From NCBI GenBank assembly GCA_003427395.1, contig BFEA01000816.1, positions 455,029 through 497,226 on the forward strand: a DNA stretch of 42,198 bases, in the 5' to 3' direction. A model generated the notes under the pieces. The model made no database searches. It worked only from the letters and a program-made list of their open reading frames with translations, and had not been told where the DNA came from. Positions 1-9,875 of this stretch are shown here, piece by piece; within the stretch, counting starts at the first letter, position 1, and every line of letters begins with the position of its first letter. The DNA is from Chara braunii (Eukaryota > Streptophyta > Charophyceae > Charales > Characeae). A program made the position numbers and the translations under genes.

Positions 1-60
1 TACATGCTGCGCATGCACACGCAGGCCATTTTCCAGGCCCCAACTTCACAGGTTAGTACT

Positions 61-111
61 GGAGAGAGAGTGAGCGAGATAAAGATCGAGAGAGAGAGAG
101 AGAGTGTGATT

Positions 112-169
<58 letters not shown>

Positions 170-296
170 TCCACTCAACTTTCGCAGCGCAGGGGGAACT
201 GCATATGCGGTCTGGCGGACCACGTCAGTCTTAAAATACTATAGTGCGCTTTTTGCGTCGACGTCGACAAAGATATCTGAGAGCGAGCGTGAGAGC

Positions 297-380
<84 letters not shown>

Positions 381-531
381 TTAGTGTATATCTCGATACT
401 CTGAGGACGAGAGAGAGAGATAGATAAATAGATAGATAGATAGAGAGAGAGAGAGAGTGAGTTCACTGGGGAGTCAGATTGCTGCCAACTTCGCCAAGGG
501 GAAACAGCGGAGACAAAGAATAGTATGTGAG

Positions 532-564
<33 letters not shown>

Positions 565-567
565 TAG
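61..567. repeat. GA-rich microsatellite cluster
   Basis: The + strand is almost pure purine in four blocks (about 61-168, 302-378, 406-458 and 534-567), mostly perfect (GA)n with a short (GATA)n stretch near 421-443. The open frames here are low-complexity Ser-Leu or Arg-Glu products and are not genes. Confidence 0.95.
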
Positions 568-1376
568 AGGGGAAAAGCCCCCCCCTCTCCCGCTTCGCCA
601 TGGCGGGTCCACTTGTTCTTCCAAAAAACAAAAGGTCCCTTTGCATTTGGTATTGTATAAATGTCTGTTTTCTTCTATTAGCCCCTTCGAGGCTGTTATT
701 CATTAGTACTTGGTGCAAGTTATTCTCAAATATTTCTCAAAAAAAAAAAAAGTTATCATCAAAGGGCGTCCCTGCTCAGTTAACCCCTTGGTTCCAGGGC
801 AATCAATGCTGGCAGGGGGAGGCCTTCTTAATTTTTTTTCTCAATTTTTCTCAAAAAAAAAAAGACATTTGAGAATGCCTTAGGATTCTGGGCACTCCTT
901 GCAACTCATTTTAGGCATCTTTGATGATGTTATATTCATGGACCTGCGGTTTTTCGATGCCAGAACGACGCTGGCCGGTGCTGGCGGGTTGCCATGTAAC
1001 CTGTTGATAGCAGGAGCGTGAGGCCTGGTAGAGAGATCAGGGGATGCCTTGGGCCAGGCATTCCAAAGGAAAACCAAGGGTTGCTGTCGGGACAAACTGG
1101 CCGGAGCTGGGGTCAGTCATGTTGCCCTGTAACCTAGTAGGGTGGGGGGGTACTTAGGAGAGATATCCCATTATGACTTTTTGTGCTTTGGACCTGCTGA
1201 TTAAGCTCCAGTTTAAGCTCTTCAGATAAGAATTGAGTCACCAACCTTTTGAAATAAACTTCGAATATCATTTCAACTGAGGCCTTCCTCCTTTGTGTCG
1301 CCACGAAGTTCAGACTATATCATCATCCCAAGCAACTTGAACAATGACTCAACCGGTTTTTGATTGAATAACTATA
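568..1376. other. Non-coding stretch, no gene seen
   Basis: I see no convincing coding region. There are two A-tracts preceded by TTTCTC (near 738-750 and 853-864). The short phrase GTAACCTAGTAGGGTGGG at 1129-1146 recurs with one change at 1653-1670, which suggests old repeat material. Confidence 0.6.
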
Positions 1377-1523
1377 TGTTCATGGCAAATTTTGCAACCT
1401 TATCGAGGTTGTTTCGGAGGTATCCTTCCTAATATACTGCTTTGAACTCATCCGTGGTAATCCTGGTAATATGATTTATATAACTTTGACATGTTGGTGC
1501 CTTACTGAGGCCGAAGGCGCGTT
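1377..1523 (-). pseudogene. Fossil Ty3/gypsy reverse transcriptase fragment
   Basis: Read on the minus strand from 1521, the frame gives AFGLSKAPT followed by a stretch with YINHI and DEFKAVY. This matches the conserved gypsy RT segment (PFGL-x-NAP-x-xFQ ... NHVF ... VVVYLDD). The YxDD box itself is missing: a stop follows VY and the sequence then drifts. Only about 45 codons are recognisable. It is a dead fragment and not part of the large element further right. Confidence 0.4.
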
Positions 1524-2085
1524 AGGGGTTGCCTGTATCGCTCTGATGTTATATGCACCACCATAACCATTTCTAAGATTCCAAGCCATTAATCGTTGAC
1601 TTAGAGAATCATGTCGCTCAGCCACTACATAATCGAGTTCGTTATCCTCATTGTAACATAGTAGGGTGGGGGCATGGGCCTGGGAGAGCTCGGCAGGAAA
1701 TTAGACAGTGTTAGAGAATTTCAGAGTGTTTTGCCGGGGAGTCCAGAGGTTCTGAACATTTGAAGGACGTTTGTGGTTGCTGCTTAAGTAGCCTAGCAAT
1801 AGGTCACTAGTTATCCAAGTTTTTCCTAAATCTTCCTGAACTTTTTTCATAGTTTTCAGATTGTTCTTAGCCGAAGCCAGGTAATGGCCCTGGTATTTCA
1901 AATCATTTGTATATTTTACATGGGACGCTTGGCCCGGTTCCCAGCACGTGTTGCTCCCCACAAATAGATTGGAGCATTTGTCCCAAAAAAAAAAGAAAAA
2001 AAAAAGTAAATGACGTCGTCTTTGTCAACATTTGTTTGTGTTATTGTGATGACCATGATATTTTTTCAGCCTTCTGCTACATGCT
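1524..2085. other. Non-coding stretch, no gene seen
   Basis: Short frames only. An A-rich tract (1984-2006) and T-rich tracts are present. Nothing recognisable. Confidence 0.5.
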
Positions 2086-2254
2086 TCTTTTTTTCTTCTT
2101 TTCTTTTCTTTTTCGTGGAAAAACACTGTTTGCGCGAGCAACTGCTAGCGGAGTTGGTAAGAGCAGCCTCCACTAGCAGCCCTCGTAGGGTTGATGGTTC
2201 CCTTCTATTGGTGGGAGCTGCACCTGCTGGAAAAGGGGTCCAGCGACATCTTTA
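2086..2254 (-). mobile_element. SINE-like retroposon, copy A (partial)
   Basis: This is one of three related sequences in the window (with 3716-3767 and 40801-40945). In minus sense it reads a TCCAGCAGG-type core (2203-2246), then a hairpin, then an A-rich tail (the T-rich run at about 2086-2117). The hairpin arms CTGCTAGCGGAG (2142-2153) and CTCCACTAGCAG (2168-2179) pair over 12 positions with one wobble and enclose a 14-nt loop. The tail and repeated 3' module suggest a retroposed non-coding RNA. The 5' end is not resolved and I see no clear Pol III boxes. Confidence 0.45.
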
Positions 2255-2460
2255 GGGTACAAAATTTTCAGCAAGTCAGCAAGCCAAGTAACAACTACTA
2301 AAAACGGGGGCAGCATTGATTGCCATCTCAAGGAGGGGATTAACTGACCCCCAGCTAAATACTTACCACCACAATTCCACAGTTACTTCCCCCCCCTATT
2401 CCCCCCCCATAGCCGATGCCACACAATCCTAATTTCCACCAGGAGGTCATTGACGATAAC

Positions 2461-2612
2461 ACGGGTTTTACCCCCATGCTTCTGCTCACAGGGGCAAAGA
2501 CTCTCCCACCAAAATACCCCTACAGTAAGACGGGTTTTACCTCCATGCTCCTGCTCACAGGCTGCTCACAGGGGCAAAGACTCTCCCACCAAAATACCCC
2601 TACCCTACATCT
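2461..2612 (+). repeat. Direct duplication of ~70 bp
   Basis: The block beginning ACGGGTTTTACC and ending ACCAAAATACCCCTAC occurs twice (about 2461-2525 and 2539-2611). The second copy contains an extra GCTGCTCACAG insertion. Nothing indicates a function. Confidence 0.8.
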
Positions 2613-2939
2613 CCCGTCAAAAATCCATTGCCACGATGTCATCAGGACGTGGGGGTTTGATGTGCAAATCCCCCCTCTGGTGAGTACACAAGTTACCTTA
2701 ATGTGAGAAAACTACCAATAGCTGGGAGAAATGTACTACCTAGATAAAAATTTCATACAATCGTTATGTAGTTGACCTAACATGAGAGGGTGGCGGGGTG
2801 AGATCTCAACAGATACCATGCGGTCAACCTAACGTGAGGCGACGTGATTCCAGCACCAGCTGGAGGAGGGTATGTCACCCCCCTGGCACGTTCATCTGCT
2901 CTCGCCATCCCATCTTCCGCTTTGCCTGCCACCACCCTC

Positions 2940-3491
2940 CTAACTCTCCATACCAGGGAGGTCTCCATAAGCGATAAGTCTGGCTCTTCCACGTTCTCGC
3001 CGGTCGCTTTCTTCTCCCCCCCACATTGTCCCCCTCCTCGGTCTCATGTTGTCAGAGTTTTGGATCTTATTGTCCTCCACCTGCAAGCTCTGCTCGTTGC
3101 CAACATCGTTGAAGTTCGGGGAGATCCCATTCGGACTGCCACAACTCCCAATCGCATGGCGCTGCTGGCAGATGTCATCACCCTGACCTCTGACCTCTCT
3201 CTCAAGGGTTCTATTTTCATGAGCAGTTTTCAAAATTTTGGTCACGACGGTCGCATCATTTTTCATCCCTCCTTTGTCATCTTCGAAATCGACTGTCCAG
3301 ATGTTGTCGTAGGCCCGGTATTTGATAAACAACGAATCTTCGATAGTTGTTCTCAAGCACTGCAAATAGTGGAAGCAGGCGCCAATTTTATGGGAGACAG
3401 ACACGATTTCTATCTCCTCCTCCAACAGGTCCAACCTATAGAGGCTGTTTTCCAACAGGTTTATTGTTGGCAGATCCATTGCGTTGCCCAC
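2940..3491 (-). CDS. Hypothetical open frame, possibly repeat-derived
   Basis: I do not recognise this 183-residue frame. It was chosen over the overlapping + strand frame because its composition is more protein-like: charged residues, an acidic N-terminal third (LDLLEEEIEIV) and a helix-like ENRTLEREV segment, against a Ser/Pro/Leu-rich antisense product. It lacks known motifs, has no neighbour in the same frame, and sits among repeats. It may be a fragment of a retrotransposon accessory protein. Splicing cannot be judged. Confidence 0.25.
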   Translation of the reverse strand: MGNAMDLPTINLLENSLYRLDLLEEEIEIVSVSHKIGACFHYLQCLRTTIEDSLFIKYRAYDNIWTVDFEDDKGGMKNDATVVTKILKTAHENRTLEREVRGQGDDICQQRHAIGSCGSPNGISPNFNDVGNEQSLQVEDNKIQNSDNMRPRRGTMWGGEESDRRERGRARLIAYGDLPGMES

Positions 3492-3663
3492 CCCTGCAAT
3501 TGCTGACTCAACCAGGTTCAGTATGTATTTATAACTCGGCCTATCGTTTTTTTTTTTTTGCCCAAGGCTGATATTACCAATAAGAAGATTGAGGCCGGGG
3601 TTCTCACAGTCTACCCGGAGAAACCTAACCGAACAAGCTGAGAACCGGGTTCAACGTCCCTCA

Positions 3664-3690
3664 TATGATGATGATGATGATGATGATAAT
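3664..3690. repeat. (ATG)n microsatellite
   Basis: Seven consecutive ATG/TGA-phase trinucleotides followed by ATAATG. Confidence 0.9.
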
Positions 3691-3715
3691 GAACTTCTGA
3701 TATTTTATGGTCCAT

Positions 3716-3767
3716 TTCTATTGGTGAGGAGCTGCTCCTGCTGGAAAACAGGTCCAGCGTCCCGAAC
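3716..3767 (-). mobile_element. SINE-like retroposon, copy B (core only)
   Basis: This carries the same core as the copies at 2203-2246 and 40888-40940: TCTATTGGTG, then CTGCTGGAAAA, then GGTCCAGCG. The hairpin and A-tail are absent, so it is a truncated copy. Confidence 0.4.
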
Positions 3768-3782
3768 AGTACATTGCAATAA

Positions 3783-4147
3783 ACAATCTTTTCGTCAAAA
3801 TGGACATTCTTTATTTTTTGAACGAAATTGAAACCGAGTTTTTTCTTTTTTTTTGGCCAGAAACTCGTCAAAATTTTGCTGTTTCTGAGGGTCCGGCGTT
3901 TTCAAAACACCGGAACCCCTGGATGTATCAGGACTAAGCTTAATACCAGATACATCCAGGGGGGACCGCCTGGACGTATCTGCTCTCAAGATAGGTCCAG
4001 ATACATACAGGGGGTCCAGCGTTTTAAAAACGCCGGACCCTCAAGAGAAGCAAAATTTAGACTAGTTTATGGCCAAAAAAGTTGAAAAAACTCAGTTTTA
4101 ATTTCGTTGAAAAAAGAAAAAATGTCAATTTTGACGAAATGGTAGTT
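3783..4147. mobile_element. Foldback (long inverted-repeat) element, copy 1
   Basis: The arms are inverted copies: CTTTTCGTCAAAATGGACAT at the left against TGTCAATTTTGACGAAAT at the right. The match continues through GAACGAAATT / AATTTCGTTG and an inner palindrome around GGGTCCGGCGTTTT / AAAACGCCGGACCC. It is the diverged sister of the element at 5502-5856 and has no coding capacity. An AATAA repeat at both edges (3779-3783, 4147-4151) may be the target duplication, but this is weak. Confidence 0.7.
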
Positions 4148-4259
4148 AATAAGTGTATGATAAAAAAGGGTAGGAAAGCCTCTTCAGTCCAGGAAGGACT
4201 GCGAGATGCCACTTGACAACGAAGCTCCCTACCCATCCAAAATCTATTAGATCTAAAAA

Positions 4260-4631
4260 TTATCTTACCCTTCCCTTAATCCATACCATTGCAAATCGAC
4301 CAAGGAACGTTTTGAAAGGGGAAAAAATATGGGAAACACTCCGGAGGTCTAAGGGAGTCTCTGGGCTAAAGTGTAAACCAGTTTCGAAAAACAAGCTGGA
4401 AATCTCGTTGAAGATGACCTGCTGTTTCTTGCGTTCCTGGCCAGCACACCTCACCCAATCCCCTCCTTGCAATTCCCCTAAGCCAGTCCAAATCAAATTT
4501 CTGAATATGTAGCAACATATCTTTTTTTGGGTGTAAAAAAACATTAATTTGGTTTCAAGGATCGACCAATGAGCCCTGATCTCTGTTTGTATGAAATGGA
4601 TAATAAATTCAGTAACCTCTAGACCTTCCAA
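4260..4631 (-). pseudogene. LINE pol, C-terminal tail fragment
   Basis: This open frame of about 120 codons continues, in the same orientation, the LINE C-terminal region at 4796-5494. The short EIRAHWSILETKL segment looks like the extreme C-terminus of L1-type ORF2 proteins, but I cannot name a domain. It is assigned mainly by position and strand. The LINE 3' end is not identified; no poly(A) tract follows directly. Confidence 0.35.
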
Positions 4632-4795
4632 ATGGACCCCTCGTACTCTAACATAGCGTCTGTACCATATGGTCCATAGAACCGCTTTACGATCAATTTC
4701 GAAAAGATTACTCCAAAAGGTTGAAAGAGAGGTATCAAGAGGATTCCATCGAGCCAGTAAAATTGCCCTCCAATCCCACGACCAGTTCTCCCCTG

Positions 4796-5494
4796 TTAAA
4801 CTTTTCCAAATGCAGTCTCATCTTCTCCATAAGAGGACCGAACCTGGAGGCCCTGGACATTACAAAAAATTATGTTCGATGGTTTTCCGGATTTTCCCCG
4901 AAGGAAAAGTTGATGAGCAAAAGGGCACCAAGGGGTGACCAAACCTTGCTGTTCCAATGACGAATGGTCGACTAGCCAATCATTTGTAGGTAGGCAGCGA
5001 TGAGCGATCTGCCACTGAAGGGATGCAAATTTGGTTGAACGTTGTTTGACATATTTAAAAAATTTTACATTCCTAAGAAGTTGTGTGTCGACGTTCAATT
5101 GTCTTGCCAATCTTTCTTGTAGAATTGCTGATATGTCGACCTGTATCTTAGAAGTCTGTAGAAAATCTTGAGTGTGAGAGATTGTAGATAACGTGGTTTC
5201 CCTTTTTTGCTTGTTTGCCATATCCATTTTGCCAGGTCAAAAGAAAGTTCTGGGAGACAAAAAGGACCCTGATGCGATACATCGGTCAACGAAAAAAAAA
5301 AAATCTTATCAGAAAGGACCATAGGAATAGTATGACCCTTATCCATTGGTGATATATCAACAATTGTTCCTTGGGGCAACAAGTGGATCACTTGACCTAC
5401 TAAGAGTTGTCCGTTTTTCCATCCTGCTACCCAGTCTGCTTCCGTGAACCTCTTAACCCAGTCAAGAGGGATGAAGAAAATAATATGATCTAGA
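4796..5494 (-). pseudogene. LINE pol, C-terminal (zf-RVT-like) region
   Basis: Two overlapping minus frames (5095-5494 upstream, 4796-5227 downstream) carry one protein broken by a frameshift near 5100. The downstream part has FASLQWQIAHRCLPTNDWL followed by TPWCPFAHQ. That is the Trp/His/Leu-Pro-Thr ... Cys-x-x-x-His pattern of the zinc-binding region after plant LINE RTs. When the foldback element 5502-5856 and one target copy are removed, this frame joins the frame above 5864 without interruption. Confidence 0.65.
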
Positions 5495-5501
5495 TTTTGA
5501 A

Positions 5502-5663
5502 ACAGCTATTTCGTCAAAACGGACATTTTATATTTTTTGAACGAAATCAAAACAGATTTTTTTTGCCAAAATCCGGTCGGAATTTTTTGCTCCTGGGGGT
5601 CCGGCGTTCCCAAAACGCCGAATCCCCTACATGTATTTGGTCTATGGTTGAGACCAGATACAA

Positions 5664-5697
<34 letters not shown>

Positions 5698-5856
5698 GTA
5701 TCTGGTCTTCACCATAGACCAGATACATGTAGGGGGTCCGGCGTTTTGGGAACGCCGGACCCCAAGGAGCAAAAAATTTCGATTGGATTTTGGCAAAAAA
5801 AATCAGTTTTGATTTCGTTCAAAAAATATAAAATGTCCGTTTTGACGAAATGGCTG
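5502..5856. mobile_element. Foldback element, copy 2, inserted in the LINE
   Basis: The inverted repeat is nearly perfect: about 165 bp per arm around an (AT)n centre at 5666-5692. The outer ends read ACAGCTATTTCGTCAAAAC and, inverted, CAGCCATTTCGTCAAAAC. The inner arms hold GGGGTCCGGCGTT and AACGCCGGACCCC. It is flanked by TTTTGAA direct repeats (5495-5501 and 5857-5863). Deleting it with one repeat restores the LINE frame (VVQN joined to LDHI), so boundaries and target duplication are supported by coding logic. It has no ORF of its own. Confidence 0.85.
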
Positions 5857-5863
5857 TTTTGAA

Positions 5864-6341
5864 CTACTTGGTGAACATATCTTGGAGTTCCCTTCAGCTG
5901 GTCCGCTGATTTCCAATTTTTCATCTTTGGATCCGATGTATCCTTCATCCTTAATATCCCTTTTTTGACCCACATGGACCACGAGGTGTCTGAGCTGTTG
6001 AAAATGCAACCATTCCTGTCGGTAATCCATCTATTTCCAAAAAGAGGTTGACAAAGTACCTCCTCATACCTTGAAGGGAAAGGTCTATCTGGCAATGGCA
6101 GACGACTCCATGTTTTCAAGAGACAAACATAAAAGTTGTCTAGCAATAGGTCCGTTCTTGCTGCTCCTCTAACTCCTTCCTCCCTTGACTGTGCCCAGGC
6201 TCTAGGAATACACCAAAATCTATCTTCCACCCAAGTGAGGGGATGGATATCTTCTATGGTCTGAGGTGCCAACCTGCGAATCTGCTTCAGGGCCAAAACT
6301 TTCGATGGGACGTCTGTTGAGAATATTATTTTTTTAGCCAT
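5864..6341 (-). pseudogene. LINE pol, post-RT region
   Basis: The frame contains PLPDRPFPSRYEEVLCQPLF and GNRWITDRNG-type text, typical of the region between RT and the C-terminal zinc region in plant L1-like elements. It continues into 5494 and below when the foldback insertion is removed. The upstream connection to 6611 crosses a stretch (6342-6610) that carries the same type of protein in disrupted frames. Confidence 0.6.
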
Positions 6342-6610
6342 TGAAGTGAGAGGGTTTGGTATTGGAAGGTCGGATTCAAAAAACCCAAGCCCCCCCTTGA
6401 TTTAGGTTGAATTAAGGATCGCTATGCAACTCTAGGTATGACCTTATCTCTTTTGTTATCGCCCCTCCATAAAAAGGTTGTGACTTGTTTTTGAAGGGCC
6501 TTAGTTCTTTCCTTACTAATGCACCATAATGCTGATTTGTACCAGGTGGACGCTAGAATTACATTGTTTATTATCAAGGCCCTTCCAAAAATTGAAGTAT
6601 GTTGATTCTT

Positions 6611-6834
6611 TCATTTACTCATTTTGTCCATAACTGGTCCCAATATCCAGTCATCATTAGTTGCAGGTCTTCCTTGGGTTGTTAAGGACACTCCCAAGAT
6701 ACGAATTGGAGCATATGGGACCCACTTGACTCGAGGAGCTTTTGGGGGTCTGACACCATTTGAATGAATCCACCACCCTTGTGTCATACTGCCCGAGTTT
6801 ATCACTATATCTGTTACTTGCGAGAATTTATTCA
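6611..6834 (-). pseudogene. LINE RT, C-terminal part (thumb side)
   Basis: The frame begins immediately inside the TTAA element boundary with MNKFSQVTDIVINSGSM. It contains PIRILGVSL, matching the conserved YLG-[IV]-x-L motif downstream of the LINE RT catalytic centre. The upstream part of the same protein lies beyond the inserted element, above 7558. Excision with one TTAA gives an uninterrupted junction. Confidence 0.75.
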
Positions 6835-6838
6835 TTAA

Positions 6839-7554
6839 ACCACCAGTACCTCCGAGCCTGTTTTTGTCGACCTTGAATTTCACTGCGCTCCGAGTTTTGC
6901 CGAGCCTGGGTACCACTTCGTTTTCTTTCTGGTACTCGCACGGAAAAAAAAAAAAAAAAAAAAAAAAGTTACGGTCGTGAACCTCGAAAAGAATTAAAAA
7001 AAAAGAAACAAAGCTTTGGTCGTGATTGCAGTTGTATACATTCTTGGAAGCGGTAGTGTGAGTGTGCCCTCAATGAGGGCATCTTAGCCCCATGGCCAGG
7101 TTGTCAGATTCCAAAAAGAGAATAAAAGGGGCAAAAAATGGGCAAGTGGATCTGGTCGTAAAAATGGTTGGATACATTTCCCTAAGGGCCAGTGTGATGA
7201 GCCTTACAATCCTCTGACAAAACACAGCTCGAGCAGATCACGGACAACTTGAGCAATTCACGAACAGGGGACTCATAAGAAACACACGACCAACAAAAAA
7301 AAGAAAACAGTAACATTCATAATGTGACCGCCTTACCTGTAAGGTGCATTCTGTGGCGGAAGATTGTGAGCACGGCCTCCTGGACTACCCAGCCCGACAT
7401 CATTGCAGTAGAGAAAATATTTTTTATTTTCATTTTTTTCGTCAGTATAAAATTCAGATTTATGGAACATTACTGACCATGTGTCCCACCCCGAAAAGTT
7501 CGGGTACTGGCCAAGACATCATAATTTCTTAACACTGACGGAGGTACTGGTGGT
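6839..7554. mobile_element. TTAA-flanked inverted-repeat element (MITE-like), copy 1
   Basis: A 716-bp segment with perfect 16-bp terminal inverted repeats: ACCACCAGTACCTCCG at 6839-6854 and its complement at 7539-7554. It is flanked by TTAA at 6835-6838 and 7555-7558. Removing it plus one TTAA rejoins the LINE RT frame (EEIIAL to MNKFSQ). TTAA target duplication is the hallmark of the piggyBac superfamily. No transposase is encoded. The interior holds a (A)n tract at about 6943-6967 and no gene. A second copy by termini lies at 41641-42118. Confidence 0.85.
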
Positions 7555-7558
7555 TTAA

Positions 7559-8251
7559 GGCTATGATTTCTTCCATGTTTGAGTGTGATGCTTCCATCAT
7601 GATAGTAAGGTCGTATGCAAACATAGAATAAATAGGAAAAACTTCTTCAGGGATACCCGCAATTTGGAGACGTTTAAGGTTACTATTGGTTCTCAGATTT
7701 GCCCCCAGTGCTTCCATGACAATAAAAAAACGAAACGGCGCTAAAGGATCCCATTGTCTTACCGACCTTTGCAATGTAATTTATGGTGAGAGGAGACCAT
7801 TGATCATTACTCTTGTAGTTGCGTTTGAATGTAGAATACGGACCCAATTACGCATAATAGGCCCAAAGTTCATCTTTAAAAGACACACTTGTAAAAAACG
7901 CTAGTCCGCATGGTCATAGGCTTTCTCAAAATCTATGAACACAACAAATGCATTTTGTTTCCCTTGACACGTTAACTTAATCATTTCACTAATAAGAAGG
8001 GCGTTATCTTGGATATGTCGTCCATTGATGAACCCGGTTTGAGATGGATAAATAATGTCCGTTATAATTGAAAAAATGCGATTGGCTAGGACTTTAGCTA
8101 GAAGTTTGTAGACAACAGTGAGCAAAGTGATGGGTCTATAGTATCCAATATTTGTCTTGTCACCCTTTTTGTAAAGTAGGGTGATGATACCTTGTCCCAC
8201 CGGTTCTCCCATAACTCCTGACTCCTGAACTGACTCGAAAAACTTCATCAA
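7559..8251 (-). pseudogene. LINE reverse transcriptase, catalytic region
   Basis: Two minus frames (7901-8251 and 7559-7774) show LINE RT blocks in order: TLLYKKGD...NYRPI-type text (here GYYRPITLL), FINGRHIQDNALL, VVFIDFEKAYD (motif A, Asp present), RQWDPLAPFRFF (motif B) and MFAYDLTIMM. The last is the F-A-D-D catalytic box with the first Asp changed to Tyr. A frameshifted stretch lies between the two frames. The enzyme cannot be active. Confidence 0.85.
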
Positions 8252-8412
8252 ATCTAAGTGAAAAGAGGGTCACATTGCTTCCCGAAACTCTTTAGGCAGT
8301 TTATCCACTCTAGACGTTTTATCCTCTTCCATCTGTAGGAGGGATGTAAAAATTTTCTCCGCATCTAGGGGTCTCTCTAAATGTTCCTTTTGTTCTTGTG
8401 TGAGTGTCTTTG

Positions 8413-8646
8413 TCAAAGGGGAGAGGAACTGCCTATTGCATGATCTTCCTCTTGTTGAAGTGATGAGGTCTTTGAGGAAGTAAATTTTTTTCTGAAAAAA
8501 TTATACGCTATCTTGAGACTGCCTGTTGACGAAGCTGTCAATGAGTTATCTGACGAAACCGTCGGATAAAAAAAACCTTCAATAGATGTACATCTGACTC
8601 TTGCTTTTGCACGAAAAAATGAGACATCCATTTGACCTTCAGTCAA
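8413..8646 (-). pseudogene. LINE linker between endonuclease and RT
   Basis: The 77-residue frame contains DVSFFRAKARVRCTSIEGF, resembling the NTKFFHA-x-A-x-x-R segment found before the RT in plant LINEs, and is placed correctly between the two domains. The surrounding 8252-9336 is the same LINE in broken frames. Confidence 0.5.
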
Positions 8647-9336
8647 TAATTTTTAAAAATTTCCTCTGATAATTTGCCCTTGCCAACAATGTTAGGCAAA
8701 TGATAAAAGTTGATTCCGGAGGTCTTGGATACTTCCTAGTTAAGATGGTCACTAAATTGCTCGTGAAGTTAGTAGTTCAAAATTTTTTCTTGGATGTTTA
8801 TCTCCTGAAGATGGCGAAACTTTGCTTGAAGTTTGGAAAACTCATTGCATTTCTTGGATAAAAACGCTAAGCCATTGTTAAACCATGCTATGAACGAATC
8901 GTGTTTTTCCTTTGTAGAGTGTCAATACTACCACACATCTTTGATATATTGTCTACATTGATTATAGCCTAACAAAAAGTATTAAGTTTGTAGAATCCCT
9001 TCCCCTGATCAGTTTTTTTCTCAAACGAGAGAAGCACCACACACATCTTATGGTCCGTCCCCGGCCATGCGCTCTGAGGGAAGATAGTTGCCCATAACAG
9101 AGCATGATCAAGATCTTCGAACATTATAATTAAATCTATCTTGGATCTAGATTGATGTGGTGTATGACTATTACAAATACAAGTGAAAAACGCTCTTGAG
9201 GAAAAATTCTTCTATATGGATCATGCAAACGTTCTGCTTCACACAACCTTTTTATGATTTGTTCATCTTCTTTTATATAGGTCAAGCACGACGGGCAAGG
9301 AAAGGGTAATTTCCAGCGATCCAGGTATCTAATCTG

Positions 9337-9810
9337 TCAGGGCTGCATTGAAATCCCCTGCCATGATAACCGATATCGCATGTGGGATTTACATTCTGAT
9401 TTTCTGAAAGAAATTGATCCTTTCCTGAAGATCAATGTAGAGACCCATCGACCATGTTCTCTGTCTGCTGCCCAATATATTATCTCTGCTCGCGACTCAG
9501 AGGGTATCCATATGGTTTCTCCTTTTAAGCTACTTCTAGGTGTGGGAGCACTAACCTTTTGAAAAGGCCATACAATATTATGTACTTTCTGGTGTGCCGG
9601 TGAATCTGTGAGGTAAGTTTCTTGTATGCATATAAGGTATGACCACGTGCGTTTTTCTACCCCCTTGAGCTGTTCTAATAGAGCCTTTCTCTTTTCCGCG
9701 TCTGCTGTGGTTAGACCATTCACATTAAGTGATCTCAAATCTAGATCTGCTGACCTGGTAGCTTTGTGCCAAGATGGGTTCTTCCCATAATAAGCCTGAA
9801 GTGCCTCCAT
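9337..9810 (-). pseudogene. LINE APE-type endonuclease domain
   Basis: The N-terminal part reads LRSLNVNGL and LICIQETYL, corresponding to the catalytic Asn and Glu motifs of the endonuclease/exonuclease/phosphatase family in L1-type LINEs. After a frameshift another minus frame gives MAGDFNAAL at about 9342-9368, the GDFN motif. The order and spacing fit the endonuclease that nicks target DNA for target-primed reverse transcription. Confidence 0.8.
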
Positions 9811-9875
9811 TCCTTCTATTAGAACCCTTTACCTCTTTCCTCACCCCTTTTTCACCCCGTGATGATCTATCCATC

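Noticed and set aside
239-718. Minus-strand open frame of 159 codons, Ser-Leu rich
   Set aside because: Product of the GA microsatellite; low complexity only.
2844-3506. Plus-strand open frame of 220 codons
   Set aside because: Composition is that of an antisense shadow (Ser/Pro/Leu-rich, no charged clusters); the minus frame is more protein-like, and even that is weak.
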